Assembly: GCF_900187015.1 (NCBI RefSeq) | Contig: NZ_LT906479.1 | Coordinates: 992,001-1,056,000, forward strand | Length of the DNA stretch: 64,000 nucleotides | Direction of reading: 5' to 3' | DNA from: Serratia ficaria | Lineage (GTDB): Bacteria; Pseudomonadota; Gammaproteobacteria; Enterobacterales; Enterobacteriaceae | Shown here: one piece after another, positions 63,516-64,000 of the stretch | Layout: each line of letters begins with the position of its first letter | Numbering within the stretch: position 1 is the stretch's first letter | Notes under the pieces: model-generated | What the model was told of the DNA's origin: nothing | Databases searched by the model: none | The model's input: the letters and a program-made list of their open reading frames with translations, nothing else | Translations under genes and position numbers: made by a program

Positions 63516-64000
63516 ATCTAAAAACGACGGCATCGGCAAAACATTGCTGGTGGTGCTGCTGCTGTGTCTGGTGTGTTCGGTGGTGGTGGCGGGTTCCGCC
63601 GTCGGCCTGAAGTCCAAACAGCAGGAGCAGAAGCTGCTCGACAAGCAGCGCAATATCCTCGACGTGGCCGGCCTGCTGCAGCCGAAAATGGAAGGCGAGC
63701 AGGTGAAGAGCCTGTTCAGCCAGCGCATCGAACCGCGCCTGCTGGATTTGAACAGCGGCGAGTTTGTGGCCGGCAAGGCGGCGGCGTTCGATCTGGCGGC
63801 CGCGCTGCGCGACGACGGCAAGAGCGCGGCGCTGGCGGCGAGCGACGATCCGGCCGGCATCAAGCGTCGCAGCAACCAGGCGGAAATCTATCTGGTGCGC
63901 GACGAAGGCGGTGCGGTGAGCAAGATCGTACTGCCGGTTTACGGCACCGGCCTGTGGTCGATGATGTACGCCTTCGTGGCGTTGGACAGCGACGGCAATA
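63505..64000 (+). CDS. nqrC: Na+-translocating NADH:quinone reductase subunit C (partial, cut by window end)
   Basis: The first 165 codons of NqrC. The GTG start at 63505 lies inside nqrB; one transmembrane helix ([18 protein letters not shown]) is near the N-terminus, followed by a periplasmic domain with [20 protein letters not shown], a family block. The flavin-attachment SGAT motif lies beyond the right edge. The remaining nqrDEF genes are expected outside the window. Confidence 0.93.
   Translation, partial: MANESKNDGIGKTLLVVLLLCLVCSVVVAGSAVGLKSKQQEQKLLDKQRNILDVAGLLQPKMEGEQVKSLFSQRIEPRLLDLNSGEFVAGKAAAFDLAAALRDDGKSAALAASDDPAGIKRRSNQAEIYLVRDEGGAVSKIVLPVYGTGLWSMMYAFVALDSDGN

Noticed and set aside
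60942..63875. A 977-codon open frame on the - strand
   Set aside because: It is antisense to nqrA, nqrB and nqrC, whose family motifs are unmistakable. Its translation is rich in Arg, His and Gln with no domain; long shadow frames are common in high-GC DNA.

Overview
The window reads as a chromosomal segment of a high-GC member of the Enterobacterales, most likely Serratia (marcescens-like). The evidence is the gene order dkgB-yafC / yafD / mltD-gloB-yafS-rnhA-dnaQ-tRNA-Asp, then yafV / fadE-gmhA-yafJ-yafK, which matches the E. coli K-12 backbone gene for gene. It is combined with an Na+-NQR operon, a full methionine-salvage set and an hpx purine-catabolism cluster, as expected of a Klebsiella/Serratia-type genome. 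The species is inferred; no rRNA is present.

Layout. (1) 1-12.1 kb: the distal part of an aryl polyene (APE) pigment operon, all on +, running from the tail of an acyltransferase through two acyl carrier proteins, ligase, dehydratases, ketoreductase, two ketosynthases and export proteins; most junctions overlap. (2) 12.2-22.1 kb: backbone genes, interrupted by an extra divergent MFS exporter next to yafC and by a 1303-bp IS3-family element between yafD and mltD. The element has 26-bp inverted repeats and a CAG target duplication. tRNA-Asp closes the section. (3) 22.15-49.0 kb: a 27-kb accessory metabolic block between tRNA-Asp and yafV. It holds an NCS1 permease and hpxSAB (regulator, allantoin racemase, allantoinase). 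A complete aerobactin locus follows (iutA, iucDCBA, divergent shiF, and a siderophore-reductase-like gene). Then come hpxZYXW, hpxU, a polar amino-acid-type ABC transporter, hpxJ, hpxK, hpxQ, hpxT and a nucleobase permease. The aerobactin locus therefore sits inside what would otherwise be one purine-catabolic region. (4) 49.0-55.4 kb: a methionine-salvage island (yafV and ybdL on -, mtnBCD on +, mtnA on -, mtnK on +) with MetJ-box-like tandem repeats at both divergent promoters. (5) 55.4-60.4 kb: fadE, gmhA, yafJ, yafK. (6) 60.9-64 kb: nqrA, nqrB and the start of nqrC, cut by the window edge.

How the genes work together. The hpx genes can take 5-hydroxyisourate through OHCU and allantoin to allantoate, ureidoglycine and oxalurate/oxamate-type products, releasing nitrogen. 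Strong sigma-54 (-24/-12) promoter sequences precede both large hpx operons, and one has an NtrC-type palindrome upstream, pointing to nitrogen-limitation control. A urate-to-5-hydroxyisourate oxidase is not in the window. The aerobactin operon and its exporter face away from a double Fur box. In the methionine island, ybdL (methionine/glutamine transaminase) overlaps yafV (omega-amidase), which would complete the last step of methylthioadenosine recycling. No prophage, CRISPR array or toxin locus was seen. The most unusual points are the interleaving of iron and purine gene sets, the sigma-54/NtrC architecture, the triple GTATAC operator of hpxS, and the IS copy that separates yafD from the terminator it once shared with mltD.
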